The translations under genes and the position numbers were made by a program. Shown in pieces: positions 6,676 through 14,301 of a DNA stretch of 19,145 nucleotides (the stretch's first letter is position 1; every line of letters starts with the position of its first letter). The notes beneath the pieces were generated by a model. It made no database searches. It had not been told where the DNA came from and saw nothing but the letters and a program-made list of their open reading frames with translations. Source of the stretch: an uncultured Clostridia bacterium (GTDB taxonomy: Bacteria > Bacillota_A > Clostridia > Christensenellales > Aristaeellaceae). The stretch is taken from the NCBI GenBank assembly GCA_946408865.1, contig CAMJTZ010000022.1, positions 1-19,145 of the forward strand, read 5' to 3'.

Positions 6676-7872
6676 TTACTGTCCTGAAAGGATTCCGAAG
6701 GTGTAATTCAGCGTTTCGGTCAGTTCTTTTCCGTCTATCTTGGGAATCGGTGCAATGGAAACCAGCTGGTAGACGCCCTGGATGACAATCAGTACGATCA
6801 GTCCGATGCCGACGACGGGAATCAGCATACTCACCGTCCTGTCCTTCGGGATCTTGGTATAGTTGAACAGCAGAACAATCGGCGCGAAAATCATCAGCAC
6901 CATCGCTTTTCCGAATCCGACGGAATAGGCAATCGTATTCCTGATCGTTAATTCCGATTCGATCAGGGCGGTGACGCCTTCCAGCGTCCCTCCCTGACTG
7001 AGAATCATCACGACAAAGATAATCAGATCAATCACGCCGGCAACAAACAGAATCACCGCTGTAAAAACAGAGAAGTTCCAGGCGTTGCGGTTCGTTTTCA
7101 GGAAGTCCTGATACTCCTCGTGCGTCCTGCCGTGCCTGCAGTAGCGCAGTTCCCGCGTCTTGATATAAATCGCCAGGATCATAAACACGACGAAGGTCAT
7201 CGGCGGTTTCACCGTCAGCAGCGGGAAAGCCCAGGAAGGGATCCGGAGCTGCCCGGCGGCGGAAAGACCTTTACAGACCAGGGACACCACTTCGTACGCC
7301 ACGGGAAGCACCGCAAAAGCGCGGAAGATATAGATCTTTTTGCCGGTAAAAACCTTTTTCGGCCGGGCGTTCATAAAATACATGAACAGTGTGCACAGCA
7401 GCAGGTCGGTAAAGATGTTGAAGGCGAGAAAGCCTTGGTGATTGACGCCATAGAAGGAGGTCATCACCAGGGCGTACGCATCTGACGAATCCTGCAGCAG
7501 CAGCCCGATCGTTCCGACAACGTACCGGTTAAAGAACACCAGGAAGATCAGCGCGATGGCCACCGTGGCGCCGCCGTTGCGCATCAGCTGCTTTTTATAT
7601 CCTTCACTGTTGTTCAGGATTCGCGCAAAGTTCGCCATCAGCAGGAACGGCAGAGACATATCCGCAATATAGGAAATGATTTCCGCGATGGATGTGAATC
7701 TTTGCGCGTCATCCGGATTGACTTTGACGGCGATCTTCATCAGCATCATGATAACCATGACTGTAATGCATATCCAGCCCAGAACCTGAAACCCCTGGAA
7801 CGAGAGAAGTCCCTTGTACCGGATATCGTCATGCAGTCCGTGTTCATGGAATTTTGTGCGTTTTCTTGCCAT
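6676..7872 (-). CDS. Polytopic membrane protein of unknown function (398 aa)
   Basis: I do not recognise this family. The protein has a basic N-terminus (RKRTKFHEHG) and about nine hydrophobic helices, at roughly 25-47, 65-82, 103-122, 148-167, 186-204, 222-240, 266-290, 320-338 and 350-372. A charged cytoplasmic-looking loop (about 243-262) with several Arg, His and Glu separates the last three helices. No enzyme motif, nucleotide-binding loop or transporter signature stands out. The ribosome site is weak (AAAGGCAG). It lies 40 bases after another membrane protein of unknown function and 21 bases before the potassium channel. The three could act together in the membrane, which is inference from order alone. 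Confidence 0.7.
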   Translation of the reverse strand: MARKRTKFHEHGLHDDIRYKGLLSFQGFQVLGWICITVMVIMMLMKIAVKVNPDDAQRFTSIAEIISYIADMSLPFLLMANFARILNNSEGYKKQLMRNGGATVAIALIFLVFFNRYVVGTIGLLLQDSSDAYALVMTSFYGVNHQGFLAFNIFTDLLLCTLFMYFMNARPKKVFTGKKIYIFRAFAVLPVAYEVVSLVCKGLSAAGQLRIPSWAFPLLTVKPPMTFVVFMILAIYIKTRELRYCRHGRTHEEYQDFLKTNRNAWNFSVFTAVILFVAGVIDLIIFVVMILSQGGTLEGVTALIESELTIRNTIAYSVGFGKAMVLMIFAPIVLLFNYTKIPKDRTVSMLIPVVGIGLIVLIVIQGVYQLVSIAPIPKIDGKELTETLNYTFGILSGQ

Positions 7873-7912
7873 ACAATTCTCTGCCTTTATCTTATTTTTT
7901 TCTGTACAAACG

Positions 7913-8794
7913 TCAGTATATCAGAGAGGGTTCTCCGTTGCCGTCCTTGATAACGGTGGCCGGAAGATAGTATTCCTTCCCGTCCGGATCCGTCAGATAA
8001 ACGCCGGCAGGCTTGTTCACATCCCTGACCCGGACCGTAACGGTGCTCCCGATGACTCCATCCCCGATAAAAAGTGAAGCCGTTCCGTTGTCCGGATCCT
8101 CCAGACGAACCTTCCATTCGGATGTGACAGGATACTTCCCGGTGTCCAGTCCGAAGGCGACCTGGAATTCCCGGTTGCCGATTCCGCCCCGGAACTGGAA
8201 AAACAGCGTGACGATCAGTGCCGCGACAGAGATTCCGGCGGCGATGAGCCGCGGGTTCCGTTTATGCAGGATGCAGAGAATCAGCAGCGGCACCGAACCG
8301 TAACAGAACAGCGTGGCAACCAGGAACTTCGGAGGCGTGCGGATCACATCCGCCAGATAACCGGTACCGAAAAGGATCAGGCCGCACAACGCGACGGAAA
8401 GAATGACGGCGGCGAGCCAGTCGTCCCGTTTGATGAACCAGGCGATGAATCCGCCCGGAAGCGTTGCGACCGTCCACCAGAACCAGTAGGGATAGTAGTA
8501 TTTGAACAGTCCGAATCCCATGCTGTTGAACGGAACCTGCACCAGATAAACCAGCGGCTGGGAAATCAGAAAATAGACAAACGTTTTACAGGCCGCCTCC
8601 AGCGGCTTGTCGCAGTTAACGACCACGATGATTGCCAGGACAATCCAGGCTTCAAAGGTCACCGCGATCATGCGGAACGAATTCCCGTCCGGAACCAGCA
8701 GCGCAACCAGGCCGGTGATCAGTCCGGAGACCACGGCAAAGAGAATCAGCCGGGGCCATGTCATTTTGATTCCGCCAAAAATCTTCTGAATCAT
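7913..8794 (-). CDS. Membrane protein with C-terminal soluble domain, unknown function (293 aa)
   Basis: I do not recognise the family. About seven membrane helices span residues 12-200, rich in aromatic residues around 95-108 (YYYPYWFWW). They are followed by a roughly 90-residue soluble domain (205-293) that looks like a beta sandwich: alternating polar and hydrophobic strands, with KVRLEDPDNG and VYLTDPDGKEYYLP. The domain may face outward. AGAAGG lies upstream of the ATG at 8794; a second in-frame ATG at 8764 is less well placed. It sits 64 bases behind lepB with a hairpin in between, and 40 bases before the next membrane protein. Confidence 0.68.
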   Translation of the reverse strand: MIQKIFGGIKMTWPRLILFAVVSGLITGLVALLVPDGNSFRMIAVTFEAWIVLAIIVVVNCDKPLEAACKTFVYFLISQPLVYLVQVPFNSMGFGLFKYYYPYWFWWTVATLPGGFIAWFIKRDDWLAAVILSVALCGLILFGTGYLADVIRTPPKFLVATLFCYGSVPLLILCILHKRNPRLIAAGISVAALIVTLFFQFRGGIGNREFQVAFGLDTGKYPVTSEWKVRLEDPDNGTASLFIGDGVIGSTVTVRVRDVNKPAGVYLTDPDGKEYYLPATVIKDGNGEPSLIY

Positions 8795-8816
8795 TTTTTA
8801 CACCTTCTGCCGTCCG

Positions 8817-8846
8817 AAAGCGCCGGAGCATCTGCTTCGGCGCTTT
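8817..8846 (-). terminator. Hairpin between lepB and the next membrane gene
   Basis: AAAGCGCCG pairs with CGGCGCTTT, with extra pairing inside the loop. No long T tract follows on the minus strand, so it is more likely a partial terminator or an RNA-stability element than a full stop. It may set the expression of the genes behind lepB lower than those before it. Confidence 0.4.
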
Positions 8847-8858
8847 GACTTTACCGTT

Positions 8859-9827
8859 TTATTTGATACCCCTCCACTTGCTGAAGGGGAAAGCCACCCG
8901 GCGCACATGCCCGATAATCATGCTCCGCTCCACGGCACCTACCGAGCGGCTGTCATTGGAGTTCAGCCGGTGATCGCCCATGAGGAAGAAATAGTTTTCG
9001 TCCATGGTGAAGGTTTTCCCGGTCAGCTCCGGAAGGATTTCGCTCCAGTTCTCACTCGTCCAGTCTTTGCCGTTCCAGGAGATGACGATCATTTCCTGTT
9101 CCGCCCGGCCGTTCAGGGATTCCTGCACCTTCTTGTTGTAGATCTTCAGCAGCTTTCCGCTTTCATCCTTTGCGATGACGGTGGTCTTTTTCCGTTCCCA
9201 CGCTTCCCCGTTGATGAGGAACTGCACGAACCCGCTGTCCGTGGAGAACGTCAGCGTATCGCCCTTCTTCGGCACCCGGTATGGCCCGAAGCTGTATCCG
9301 TCGGAAGCACCGCGTACCCGGTACTCCGGATTGATCAGGTCCTTCTCCGCTTCGGCCTGCTTCCCGTCAATATACAGATAGCCTTCCCGCAGTTCCACCG
9401 TTTCCCCGGGCATGCCGACAACGCGCTTCACAAAGTTTACTGCGCCGCGTGCCGGATACCGGCAGATGACCACATCCAGGAAATTGGGGTTCCCCCATCC
9501 GAACCGGGGCGCTTGCTGGGAAGCGTTGTCGCTCTGCCAGGGCAGGCACAGCCAGACATTGTTGTAGTCGTATTTGCTGACCAGCATGATTTCCCCGTTG
9601 GCCAGTGTATCGTCCATGGATTCCCCGTCAACCCGCACCGGTTCAAAGATGATGCTGCGGATCACGATCGCAGCCGCAAAGGCGCACAGGAGGGTAAGAA
9701 CCCAGCTGAGAATTTCCCGCCACAAAGGTCTCTTTACCTTCTCTTTCTTCTTTTTCTTCCGGCCTTCCGTTTCTACCGTTTCTTCCTCCGGCGTCTTCGC
9801 CGTATCCTGGAGTTCTGTTTCGCTCAT
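8859..9827 (-). CDS. lepB: Type I signal peptidase with enlarged outer domain
   Basis: Signal peptidase I removes Sec and Tat signal peptides on the outer face of the membrane. The Ser/Lys catalytic pair is visible: S70 in VDGESMDDT and K134 in NFVKRVVGMPGE. The late family motif is GDHRLNSNDSR (284-294). One anchor helix lies at about 38-60, behind a basic cytoplasmic stretch (KKKKKEKVKR) and an acidic N-terminus. At 322 residues it is much longer than the usual 170-200 of Gram-positive enzymes. The extra length lies mainly at about 155-275, between the catalytic lysine and the GDH motif, with a smaller insert at 90-113. The ATG at 9827 follows AAAGGAG and lies one base after the stop of the TPR gene, so translation is probably coupled. 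MetQ and the VanX-like protein of this window are possible clients. Confidence 0.95.
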   Translation of the reverse strand: MSETELQDTAKTPEEETVETEGRKKKKKEKVKRPLWREILSWVLTLLCAFAAAIVIRSIIFEPVRVDGESMDDTLANGEIMLVSKYDYNNVWLCLPWQSDNASQQAPRFGWGNPNFLDVVICRYPARGAVNFVKRVVGMPGETVELREGYLYIDGKQAEAEKDLINPEYRVRGASDGYSFGPYRVPKKGDTLTFSTDSGFVQFLINGEAWERKKTTVIAKDESGKLLKIYNKKVQESLNGRAEQEMIVISWNGKDWTSENWSEILPELTGKTFTMDENYFFLMGDHRLNSNDSRSVGAVERSMIIGHVRRVAFPFSKWRGIK

Positions 9828-9828
9828 C

Positions 9829-10704
9829 TTAAAGAGCTCCTTTCAGTTTTTCGATCTCTGCCCGGATCATTTCCTGGCTGCTGTAATTCAGCGGGGAGAA
9901 ACGGCCTTCCAGTGCTTTTTCCAGCTTGGCCAGCGCGGCTTCCCTGTCTCCGGCTTCCAGATCGTACCGGCTCAGGAAGTACAGCGTATCAATCTGATTC
10001 TCCTTCGCGGCAATGGCTTTGTCGAACCATTCCTTCGCGGCTGCCTTGTCGCCCCTGACCCGGTAAAGGAATTCCGCCATGTTGTCCAGGCTCACAGCGT
10101 CTTCATCATCGTATTCGACAGACTTCTGAATAAACGCTTCCGCCTTTTCGATGCCGGCGTTCCACTCTTCCTCCGGCGTCAGCGCCGGAGCCGCCGTTTC
10201 TTCCGCGGGTTCTGCGGATTCGTCCGGTGCTTCCGCGTTTTCCTCCGCTGCGGCTTCCTTTTCCGCCTGCAGCGCAGCTTCCGCAGCTTCCTGTTCCGCC
10301 TTCAGCGCTTCAAAATCAGGCCGGTGGGCCTGGTCGTATTTTTCAACATACAGGTATCCGAGCGTCTGGTACAACAGTCCGGTTTCCGCCTTGCGGAACT
10401 GCTGCTCCAGGGTGCTGATGCCTTTGTCGATGGAACCCAGGCGGAAACAGCACGTAGCGTAGTATACCAGCATTTCCGTGCGCTGACCCGGCGTCATCGG
10501 CATCTTCTGGTTGGCGACAAGGAAATTCTTTGCCTTCTCATACTGTCCTTCACGGATGATCATCAGCGCGTAGGGCAGCATATACCGCGGATCCTTTACG
10601 CCTTCCGCGAAGGCTTCCTCATACAGAACGGCCGCTTCCGCATAGTTCTTGCTTTTCTGGAGACGCAAAGCCTTGTTGGCTTTGATTGCTGACATGAAAC
10701 CCAT
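9829..10704 (-). CDS. TPR-repeat protein upstream of lepB
   Basis: A 291-residue, probably cytoplasmic helical-repeat protein with no signal peptide. TPR-like helix pairs are seen at about 14-50, 52-85 and 88-120, and again at about 205-275 (MAEFLYRVRGDKAAAKEWFDKA and the pair after it). Between them is a low-complexity Ala/Glu/Pro stretch (about 132-180), possibly a coiled coil running into a flexible linker. TPR domains hold proteins together; the partner is unknown. The ATG at 10704 follows AAGGAG, three bases after the mrfB stop, and the gene ends one base before lepB. That spacing places it firmly in the same transcript as mrfB and lepB. There is no catalytic motif. Confidence 0.82.
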   Translation of the reverse strand: MGFMSAIKANKALRLQKSKNYAEAAVLYEEAFAEGVKDPRYMLPYALMIIREGQYEKAKNFLVANQKMPMTPGQRTEMLVYYATCCFRLGSIDKGISTLEQQFRKAETGLLYQTLGYLYVEKYDQAHRPDFEALKAEQEAAEAALQAEKEAAAEENAEAPDESAEPAEETAAPALTPEEEWNAGIEKAEAFIQKSVEYDDEDAVSLDNMAEFLYRVRGDKAAAKEWFDKAIAAKENQIDTLYFLSRYDLEAGDREAALAKLEKALEGRFSPLNYSSQEMIRAEIEKLKGAL

Positions 10705-10707
10705 GGA

Positions 10708-11847
10708 TTATCGCTCCTTCAGCTTCCTCATTAATCGTTGACGGCGGTATTGTAACTCATTTTTCGTCTCTTGTACAGTTCCGCCCTCCCGGAGCACAGG
10801 CTCGCTGAGCAGGAACAGGGCTTTTTCGGTAAACTCCAGCGCCGCTTTCGCATCCCTTCGGACATGCTCTTCATACTTTGCCAGTTCCACATAGGGAAGC
10901 ACTCCGCCCCTGCGCTCCCGGATCATTTCCTTCCAGATCTCCGCAGCCTGCTCCTTTTCGCCGCTGCGGCGGTAGCTCATCGCCAGCGCCGTTCCGGCGG
11001 AATCGCCCATGCGGCCCCGTCGCGCCAGACGGTAGCAGTGCCGCGCGTTCTCCGTCCGGTTGATCCGTTCGAGCGCCCGGCCCATGGAATAGACATCCTC
11101 GCTGAACCGGATCTTCTCCGGATGCAGATACAGATCCGCCATGTGGTTCAGAAGCACGCACAGGGAAATAATATCCTGCGCGTTATGGCTGAGCACGTCT
11201 TCCAGCAGTTCAATCCGCTTTGTTTTCAGATAGGTGAAGTATCTTTCCGGCACTTCGCTGCCGGGAATATCGTCTGTCCGGGGCTGGCCGAGAATCACTT
11301 CCTCCAGACGGCCCAGGTTGCACCTGCCCAGCCGGAGCTTCCACAGCCGGCGGCACATGTGCAGCAGATCCAGATGCGGCATGTCCAGACAGTCCGGGTT
11401 CATCCGGTTCATGCGGAACCGGCTCTCCAGCAGGGGTACGTCGAAAGTGGTGCCGTTGAAGGTACACAGCACGTCAAATTTCCCGAGGCCGGCCGCCACA
11501 TGCTTCAGCTGGAAGGGTTCCTCCGGATAATCACGCAGCAGGAACTGGTGCACCTCAAAGCCGTTATCCGTCAGGTATCCCATACCCACAAGAAAAGCCA
11601 CGGTACCGCTTCCGCCCAGTCCCGTGGTTTCCGTATCCAGGTACAGGATTTTCCGCGGATCCAGATTCTCCGGGATCTCACGGTCGCTCATGAGACGCAG
11701 CGTCTCCGCCGTCAGGCTGAAGGCGCCGGGAAAATCTTCCGCCGGACGGTACACCGCGAAGTGCCGGCAGTCCGTGGAAGTCTCGGACGGGGCAGCCGGC
11801 TTCCCGGGCGTGCCGCCCACCGCGCGGAGCTTTTCCATCAGATTCAT
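10708..11847 (-). CDS. mrfB: MrfB (YprB) DEDDh exonuclease with TPR-like tail
   Basis: A 379-residue RNase H-fold exonuclease (RNase_H_2 family) matching Bacillus YprB/MrfB, which acts with the MrfA helicase in removing mitomycin-induced DNA lesions outside UvrABC. Metal-binding motifs are YLDTETTG (D71, E73), FNGTTFD (D136) and HNAQD (H221, D225). The C-terminal third (about 255-360) forms helix pairs of TPR type (MGRALERI, RHCYRLARRG, AAEIWKEM), as in the Bacillus protein. The start at 11847 overlaps the mrfA stop by four bases (ATGA) and is preceded by AAGGAG. An in-frame extension to 11943 would run back into mrfA and adds only low-complexity basic sequence, so I reject it. Function in this organism is inferred from the family and the gene pair. 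Confidence 0.92.
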   Translation of the reverse strand: MNLMEKLRAVGGTPGKPAAPSETSTDCRHFAVYRPAEDFPGAFSLTAETLRLMSDREIPENLDPRKILYLDTETTGLGGSGTVAFLVGMGYLTDNGFEVHQFLLRDYPEEPFQLKHVAAGLGKFDVLCTFNGTTFDVPLLESRFRMNRMNPDCLDMPHLDLLHMCRRLWKLRLGRCNLGRLEEVILGQPRTDDIPGSEVPERYFTYLKTKRIELLEDVLSHNAQDIISLCVLLNHMADLYLHPEKIRFSEDVYSMGRALERINRTENARHCYRLARRGRMGDSAGTALAMSYRRSGEKEQAAEIWKEMIRERRGGVLPYVELAKYEEHVRRDAKAALEFTEKALFLLSEPVLREGGTVQETKNELQYRRQRLMRKLKER

Positions 11848-14114
11848 TTCAGCAGCTCCTTCAGCAGGCGGACGGCAGTCCTTTTTCCGTCCTCCCCGAT
11901 CTCGCCGACAGGGCCTGCGCAGGAGGGACAGCCGTATTCGCACGGGCAGTCCTCCGCCACCTGGAGCGCTTTGGACAGCAGGAGTTCCTTCATCCCGAAG
12001 GCTTTCTGCGAAAGGCCGATGCCGCCGGGGCAGTTGTCATACAGAATAATCGTCGGCTTGTCCGTAATGGGGCTGCGCACCTGGTATACCACGGCGATAT
12101 CCTGCGCCGCGCACATCAGGTACAGCGGACAGACGATGCGCAGCAGGTTGGCCACGCCCATCATGCCGTTCTTGAGCCTGTCGCCGGCCATCCGGTCGGC
12201 CAGCGCGTCCGGCAGCGTCCACCACATGGCTGTGGTATGCATATCCGTTTCCGGCAGACGGACGTGGCCGAAGCCCAGCGTCTCGTGCGTGTCGAACCGG
12301 ATCTTCTTGAACATTGTCACCAGGGCGGTCACCTTGATCTCTCCCAGGGCTGCCAGCGCCGTTCCGGCGAAAGGCTCTTCCTTCTCGACGTCCAGCAGGC
12401 TCAGGGAAATATTCAGATCCGCGTCCGTATAGTACCCCACGTCCACCCTGCGGATAAACGCCTTGCAGGCGTCAAAATCGAGCTTTTCCACCTGGTACTG
12501 TGTGCCCTCGTGCATGTAGATCGCATTCTCATGCAGGAGCATCGGCGCGGTGAACCGGTCCATCTCCCCGACCACCCTGTGGCGGGCCGGATCGGTAATA
12601 TCCACGATGATAAAGTTCTCTGCAGCGGCGGAGCGCAGGGACAGCTCGCTGGCGGGAAAATCCTCCGCAGACCAGTGATACGTGCCCTCCGCCTCGTGCA
12701 GGATTCCCTGCTCGCTCAGGTACGCCAGCATTTCCCCGCAGCCCGGGGCATTGCCGAACCCGTCGCCCTCCCGGAAGGGCAGTTCGAAGGCGGCGCACTT
12801 GAAATGGCTCAGCAGGATATACAGATTGTCCGGATTCAGCAGCGCGTTCTCCGGGCTCTTCTGCAGCAGGTAATCCGGGTGGTTCACAATATACTGATCG
12901 ATCGCGGCCGAGGACGCGATGAAGAATACGATGCTGACGCCCTTGCGCCGTCCGGCGCGGCCGGCCTGCTGCCAGGCGCTGGCGATTGTGCCGGGGTAGC
13001 CGCACATAACGCACGCGTCCAGAGAGCCGATATCAATGCCCAGCTCCAGCGCGTTGGTGGAGACGACGGCGTCCACCTGCCCCGCCCGAAGTCCGCGTTC
13101 GATTGCGCGGCGCTCCCCGGGCAGATAGCCGCCCCGGTAGCCCCGGACTTTTCCCGCGTTTCCCAGCGGATCGCGCACCAGGTCCTTCAGGTATCGGGTG
13201 AGCACTTCCACCGTGAGGCGGGAGCGGGCGAAGGTGATCGCCTGAATTCCGTTTTTCAGCAGCGTTCCGGAAATATTCCGCGTCACATGGATCGCGCCCT
13301 CGCGGATTCCCAGCTGACGGTTGACGACCGGCGGATTGTAAAACACAAAATGCCGCTCGCCCATCGGAGCGCCGTTCTCGTCGATCAGGGTAACCGGACG
13401 GCCGGTCAGCGTCTCGGCCAGTTCTTTCGGATTGGCAATCGTTGCGCTGCACAGGATGAACTGCGGATGGCTTCCGTAGAATTCGCACAGGCGCAGCAGG
13501 CGGCGCAGGACGTTGGCCAGGTTGCTGCCGAAAACGCCCCGGTAGGTATGGATTTCGTCGATAACGATATACTTCAGGTTTTCAAAGAGCTTGACCCATT
13601 TCGTATGATGCGGCAGGATGCCGGAATGCAGCATGTCCGGATTGGTCACGACGATGTGCCCGGCCTGGCGCACAGCGCGCCGCGCCGCCGCCGGGGTATC
13701 CCCGTCATACGTATAGGTTTTGATATTGACACCCATTTCCTCGATCATTTCGTACAGCTCGCTGACCTGATCGGCGGAGAGGGCTTTTGTCGGGAAAAGG
13801 TAAAGCGCCCGGGTGTCCTCATCCCGCAGGATCGCGGAGAGCACCGGGAGATTGTAGCACATGGTTTTTCCGGAAGCGGTGGGTGTGACGACGGTCACAT
13901 CCTCCCCCCGGGCTGTGGCTTCCAGGCTGGCTGCCTGGTGGATGTACAGCTCATGGATGCCGCGGTTTTCCAGCGCGGCCTTCAGCCGTCCGTCCATCCC
14001 GGCGGGGAACGGCGATGTGCGCGCGGGACGCGCGGGAAGCACCTCCCACCGGGTCACGTTTTTCATGAACAGATTGTCGCGGCGGAGCTGCTCCGCCAGC
14101 TGTGATGCATTCAT
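11844..14114 (-). CDS. mrfA: MrfA (YprA) superfamily 2 DNA helicase with DUF1998 cysteine cluster
   Basis: A 756-residue DNA helicase collinear with Bacillus YprA/MrfA, including a Q-motif-like YIHQ (57-60). Walker A is TPTASGKT (77-84), Walker B is DEIH (186-189), motif III is SAT (223-225), and motif VI is QQAGRAGRR (382-390). The C-terminal DUF1998 region carries four cysteines, C723, C725, C729 and C732 (CPCEYGCPSC), which bind zinc in MrfA. MrfA unwinds 3'-tailed DNA and works with the MrfB nuclease in mitomycin-adduct repair. I choose the ATG at 14114. It has AAAGGAG nine bases upstream and aligns with the YprA N-terminus. The ATG at 14159 lies inside the -10 box of the promoter, and 14195 is further out. 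It overlaps mrfB by four bases and heads a probable seven-gene transcript. Confidence 0.95.
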   Translation of the reverse strand: MNASQLAEQLRRDNLFMKNVTRWEVLPARPARTSPFPAGMDGRLKAALENRGIHELYIHQAASLEATARGEDVTVVTPTASGKTMCYNLPVLSAILRDEDTRALYLFPTKALSADQVSELYEMIEEMGVNIKTYTYDGDTPAAARRAVRQAGHIVVTNPDMLHSGILPHHTKWVKLFENLKYIVIDEIHTYRGVFGSNLANVLRRLLRLCEFYGSHPQFILCSATIANPKELAETLTGRPVTLIDENGAPMGERHFVFYNPPVVNRQLGIREGAIHVTRNISGTLLKNGIQAITFARSRLTVEVLTRYLKDLVRDPLGNAGKVRGYRGGYLPGERRAIERGLRAGQVDAVVSTNALELGIDIGSLDACVMCGYPGTIASAWQQAGRAGRRKGVSIVFFIASSAAIDQYIVNHPDYLLQKSPENALLNPDNLYILLSHFKCAAFELPFREGDGFGNAPGCGEMLAYLSEQGILHEAEGTYHWSAEDFPASELSLRSAAAENFIIVDITDPARHRVVGEMDRFTAPMLLHENAIYMHEGTQYQVEKLDFDACKAFIRRVDVGYYTDADLNISLSLLDVEKEEPFAGTALAALGEIKVTALVTMFKKIRFDTHETLGFGHVRLPETDMHTTAMWWTLPDALADRMAGDRLKNGMMGVANLLRIVCPLYLMCAAQDIAVVYQVRSPITDKPTIILYDNCPGGIGLSQKAFGMKELLLSKALQVAEDCPCEYGCPSCAGPVGEIGEDGKRTAVRLLKELLK

Positions 14115-14123
14115 GCGTCCTGT

Positions 14124-14130
14124 CTCCTTT
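14124..14130 (-). promoter_or_regulatory. Ribosome binding site that fixes the mrfA start
   Basis: AAAGGAG on the minus strand, nine bases before the ATG at 14114. Together with the promoter at 14158-14186 it decides between three in-frame ATGs. Confidence 0.65.
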
Positions 14131-14157
14131 TCCCCTGTCCGCTGCTCGTTCCCTTTC

Positions 14158-14186
14158 ATTATAGAGTCACCTTCTTCCCATTTCAA
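14158..14186 (-). promoter_or_regulatory. Promoter for the mrfA-mrfB transcript
   Basis: On the minus strand, TTGAAA (14186-14181), 17 bases, TATAAT (14163-14158), the last being a perfect -10 box. Transcription should start near 14151, giving a leader of about 37 bases to 14114. No SOS (LexA) box is evident around it. Confidence 0.72.
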
Positions 14187-14209
14187 GGCGAACAAACGAA
14201 TTTCACGCC

Positions 14210-14238
14210 TTGTCCTTTTTCTTTCCCGTTGCTATAAT
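14210..14238 (+). promoter_or_regulatory. Promoter for panE
   Basis: TTGTCC (14210-14215), 17 bases, TATAAT (14233-14238). It is back to back with the mrfA promoter; the two -35 boxes are 23 bases apart. The leader before panE would be about 57 bases. Confidence 0.68.
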
Positions 14239-14301
14239 AGTCCCCGTTGCGGATTCCTGCCGCAGCGGAGGATATTTCGGTATGCAAAGGAATGAGAACA
14301 G

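Noticed and set aside
8907..10058. Open frame on the plus strand opposite lepB
   Set aside because: Antisense to a gene with intact catalytic motifs; composition and lack of a ribosome site mark it as a shadow.
10150..10330. Repetitive Ala/Glu codons as a DNA tandem repeat
   Set aside because: It is low-complexity protein sequence inside the TPR gene; the codons vary and there is no fixed repeat unit.
10771..12432. Open frame on the plus strand opposite mrfB and the end of mrfA
   Set aside because: Shadow frame across two well-supported genes; no recognisable motifs and no start signal.
12237..14105. Long open frame on the plus strand opposite mrfA
   Set aside because: It lies wholly antisense to a strongly conserved helicase. 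It has no domain and no ribosome site, and its repetitive Arg/Gln/Val-rich composition is typical of shadow frames in GC-rich genes.
14112..14195. Longer mrfA starting at 14195 or 14159
   Set aside because: The 14159 ATG overlaps the -10 box and 14195 lies upstream of the whole promoter; 14114 has the best ribosome site and the right homology.
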